64,000 nucleotides of DNA, taken from the NCBI RefSeq assembly GCF_002270415.1, contig NZ_NNRI01000013.1:1-64000 (forward strand), read 5' to 3'. Made by a program: the position numbers and the translations under genes. The DNA comes from Mesorhizobium sophorae (GTDB lineage: Bacteria; Pseudomonadota; Alphaproteobacteria; Rhizobiales; Rhizobiaceae). Below the pieces are notes generated by a model. It was not told the origin of the DNA, did no database searches, and saw only the letters and a list, made by a program, of their open reading frames with translations. This document shows positions 62,072 through 64,000 of the stretch, one piece after another (the stretch's first letter is position 1; the number at the start of each line of letters is the position of its first letter).

Positions 62072-62944
62072 ATGTTCTTCAAGCGAGTTGGTCAATCGAA
62101 AGCGCCGCAGCGGGCTGTTTTCCTGGCGCTTTCGGTGGTTGTTCCATCGCTCTTCCTGTCGGCCTGCATGTCGTCGGAGAAAGATATCGACCTGTCGACC
62201 TATGTCGACCAGACCGAGCCGGCCGATGTTCTCTACAATCAAGGTCTTGCCAATCTGAATGCCGGGCGCCTGCAAGAGGCGAGCCGCAAATTCGATGCCG
62301 TCGACCGCCAGCATCCTTATTCGGAATTCGCCCGCAAATCGATGGTGATGGGCGCTTTCGCCGACTATCGCCAGGGCAACTACGACGAGGCGATCGGCTC
62401 GGCCAAACGCTACCTCACGCTCTATCCGTCGACTGACGACGCCGCTTACGCGCAGTACATCATCGGCTTGAGCTACTACCGCCAGATCAAGGACGTGACG
62501 CAGGACCAGAAGGAAGCGCGCCAGACCCTTCAGACGATGCAGGACCTGGTGACGCGCTGGCCGACATCGGAATATGTCGATGACGCCAAGGAAAAGATGC
62601 GCTTCGCCAACGACCAGCTGGCCGGCAAGGAAATGCAGATCGGCCGCTACTATCTCGAGCGGCGCGAATACATCGCCGCCGTCAAGCGCTTCCGCACCGT
62701 GGTGGAGAACTACTCAAACACACGCCACGTAGAGGAGGCGCTCGCCCGCCTGACCGAAAGCTACTACGCGATGGGGCTGACCTCGGAGGCACAGACCGCC
62801 GCTGCGGTGCTCGGCACCAACTACCCCGACAGTTCGTGGTACAAGGATTCCTACAAGCTGCTGCAGAGCAATGGACTTGCACCGCGCGAGAATGCCGGCT
62901 CGTGGATATCCAAGGCCGGGAAGATGATCACCGGCGGCGCCTGA
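62072..62944 (+). CDS. bamD: Outer-membrane protein assembly factor BamD
   Basis: A 290-residue lipoprotein with lipobox LFLSAC (Cys32) followed by TPR repeats (ADVLYNQGLANLNAGRLQEA, then EYIAAVKRFRTVVENYSNT). BamD is the essential lipoprotein of the BAM complex that inserts outer-membrane proteins. The ATG at 62072 is chosen because the basic N-region and lipobox follow it; the ribosome-binding site AAGGGCGGA is present. Confidence 0.95.
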   Translation: MFFKRVGQSKAPQRAVFLALSVVVPSLFLSACMSSEKDIDLSTYVDQTEPADVLYNQGLANLNAGRLQEASRKFDAVDRQHPYSEFARKSMVMGAFADYRQGNYDEAIGSAKRYLTLYPSTDDAAYAQYIIGLSYYRQIKDVTQDQKEARQTLQTMQDLVTRWPTSEYVDDAKEKMRFANDQLAGKEMQIGRYYLERREYIAAVKRFRTVVENYSNTRHVEEALARLTESYYAMGLTSEAQTAAAVLGTNYPDSSWYKDSYKLLQSNGLAPRENAGSWISKAGKMITGGA

Positions 62945-62949
62945 CCCCA

Positions 62950-63016
62950 GAGCATCGGACCGAAAGGGCATTGGACCGAAGCGTGCGCAACGCTTTTTCG
63001 GATTGATCCGATGCTC
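62950..63016 (+). repeat. Nested palindromic element downstream of bamD, with terminator-like core
   Basis: The outer arms GAGCATCGGA (62950-62959) and TCCGATGCTC (63007-63016) pair perfectly. Inside, AAGCGT-gcgca-ACGCTTTTT forms a hairpin with a T-run, a probable terminator for bamD. Confidence 0.7.
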
Positions 63017-63099
63017 AAACAAAAAGATAGTGCGGCGCTGCGACTCCTGATGGTCGCGTGCCGCCTTAAGGCGCGTCGCGCTTTAAGTCTTTTGTTTTT

Positions 63100-63146
63100 G
63101 TGCATGTCGTTATCCCAAAACCGGGTCCACTTTTGGGCGGCATGCA
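63100..63146. repeat. Dispersed palindromic repeat, copy 4
   Basis: GTGCATGTCGTTATCCCAAAA to TTTTGGGCGGCATGCA, same orientation as copies 1 and 2. It ends 16 bp before the recN ATG, which leaves little room for another leader element. Confidence 0.85.
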
Positions 63147-63162
63147 ATAGGTCCGGGTTCTG

Positions 63163-64000
63163 ATGCTTTCCAGACTGTCGATCCGCGATATCGTCCTGAT
63201 CGAGAAGCTGGATATCGACTTCCAGCCGGGTCTTTCCGTGCTGACCGGCGAAACCGGCGCCGGCAAATCCATCCTGCTCGATGCCCTGTCGCTGGCGCTC
63301 GGCGCGCGCGGCGACGCGTCGCTTGTGCGCCATGGCGCGGCGCAGGGCCAGGTGATCGCCGTCTTCGACGTGCCGCGCAACCATCCGGCCCGTGCACTGC
63401 TTGCCGTAAACGCCATCGACGACGACGGCGACATCATCCTGCGCCGCCTGCAGACGGCGGATGGCCGCACCCGCGTCTTCGTCAACGATCAGCCTTCGAG
63501 CGTCACGCTGATGCGCGATGTCGGCCGCGCGCTGGTCGAGATCCACGGCCAGCACGACGAACGCGCTCTGGTCGATCCCGGCGCACACCGCGATGTGCTT
63601 GACGCTTTCGGCGGCCATCTCGGCGCTGTCCGCTCGACCGGCGAGGCGTGGCGGCACTGGCGCGCCTGCGAGCAGGAGCTGTCGCGTCACAGCGCCAAGG
63701 TGGCGGCGGCCGCGCGCGAGGCCGACTATCTGCGTGCGGCGGTGGCGGAACTGACGAAGCTCGATCCGCAGCCGGGCGAGGAGACCGATCTCGCCGAGCT
63801 GCGCGCATCGATGATGCGGGCGGAGAAGATCGCTTCCGAAATCCATGACGCGCAAGATGTGCTGTCCGGTCCGTCCTCGCCCTTGCCGCAGCTGGCGAGC
63901 CTGCTCAGACGGCTGCAGCGCAAGGTGACGGAAGCGCCGGGCCTGCTTGATGACGTGGTCAAGTCGCTCGACGAGGCAATGCTGTCGCTCGATGCCGCGC
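63163..64000 (+). CDS. recN: DNA repair protein RecN (cut by window edge)
   Basis: The frame is open from the ATG at 63163 to the window end, about half of a protein usually near 555 residues. It begins LSRLSIRDIVLIEKLDIDF with the Walker A loop TGETGAGKSILLDALSLALG and IHGQHDERALVDPGAHR, then enters the helical coiled-coil arm. This is typical of RecN, the SMC-like ATPase of double-strand break repair. No clear ribosome-binding site precedes the ATG, and a palindromic repeat ends 16 bp upstream. Confidence 0.95.
   Translation, partial: MLSRLSIRDIVLIEKLDIDFQPGLSVLTGETGAGKSILLDALSLALGARGDASLVRHGAAQGQVIAVFDVPRNHPARALLAVNAIDDDGDIILRRLQTADGRTRVFVNDQPSSVTLMRDVGRALVEIHGQHDERALVDPGAHRDVLDAFGGHLGAVRSTGEAWRHWRACEQELSRHSAKVAAAAREADYLRAAVAELTKLDPQPGEETDLAELRASMMRAEKIASEIHDAQDVLSGPSSPLPQLASLLRRLQRKVTEAPGLLDDVVKSLDEAMLSLDAA

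Overview
The window is chromosomal DNA of an alphaproteobacterium of the order Hyphomicrobiales (Rhizobiales), most likely Mesorhizobium or a close relative. The grounds are the high-GC coding style, the rhizobial form of the division and cell-wall cluster ending ftsQ-ftsA-ftsZ-lpxC-bamD-recN, a betaine-lipid btaAB pair behind a rhizobial-type Pho box, an alphaproteobacterial RNase P RNA, and a family of short intergenic palindromes like those in mesorhizobial genomes. The genus is inferred; the order is well supported. No tRNA, CRISPR array, complete insertion sequence or prophage was seen.

Positions 1-41308 are a mosaic of small housekeeping and accessory operons. In order they are: the end of an ABC substrate-binding protein; a divergent Lrp regulator and PLP lyase; a CHRD protein; a coupled CoA-transferase/ThDP-enzyme pair; an alpha/beta hydrolase; RNase T2; a diguanylate cyclase; ettA; tam; a FabH-like synthase; a GFA protein; a methyltransferase gene broken by an 83-bp tandem duplication; a tautomerase/VOC operon with divergent TetR; a MOSC protein; an SDR; a class IV aminotransferase; trmO with a DUF2293-like partner; an ArsR-methyltransferase fusion coupled to metF; a predicted 28-residue membrane protein; a DMT exporter; an ornithine decarboxylase-like enzyme; an MltB-type transglycosylase; a GH25 muramidase lipoprotein; a class C beta-lactamase-family hydrolase; btaA-btaB; a fused 5-oxoprolinase; a small lipoprotein; a TerB-DnaJ protein coupled to an amidase; an SLT transglycosylase; rnpB; a decayed toxin-antitoxin pair; and a second Cys/Met-type PLP enzyme.

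Positions 41500-61809 hold the complete dcw cluster: mraZ-rsmH-ftsL-ftsI-murE-murF-mraY-murD-ftsW-murG-murC-murB, then a 301-bp gap, then ddl-ftsQ-ftsA-ftsZ, a strong terminator, and lpxC. Most junctions overlap by 1-4 bases, so the genes are probably translated in a coupled way. Together they make the peptidoglycan precursor (MurA and the racemases are absent from the window), flip and polymerise it at the septum, and build the Z-ring. bamD (outer-membrane assembly) and recN (DNA repair, cut by the window edge) follow.

The most notable signals lie between genes. Eight GANTC (CcrM) sites sit within 177 bp upstream of ddl-ftsQAZ. Three 10-bp-spaced TGGGN repeats lie upstream of mraZ. A two-half Pho box precedes btaA. 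A perfect 16-bp palindrome precedes the ArsR fusion and metF. Four copies of one palindromic repeat lie close to gene starts. Decaying tandem copies of the GH25 gene's 3' end follow that gene.
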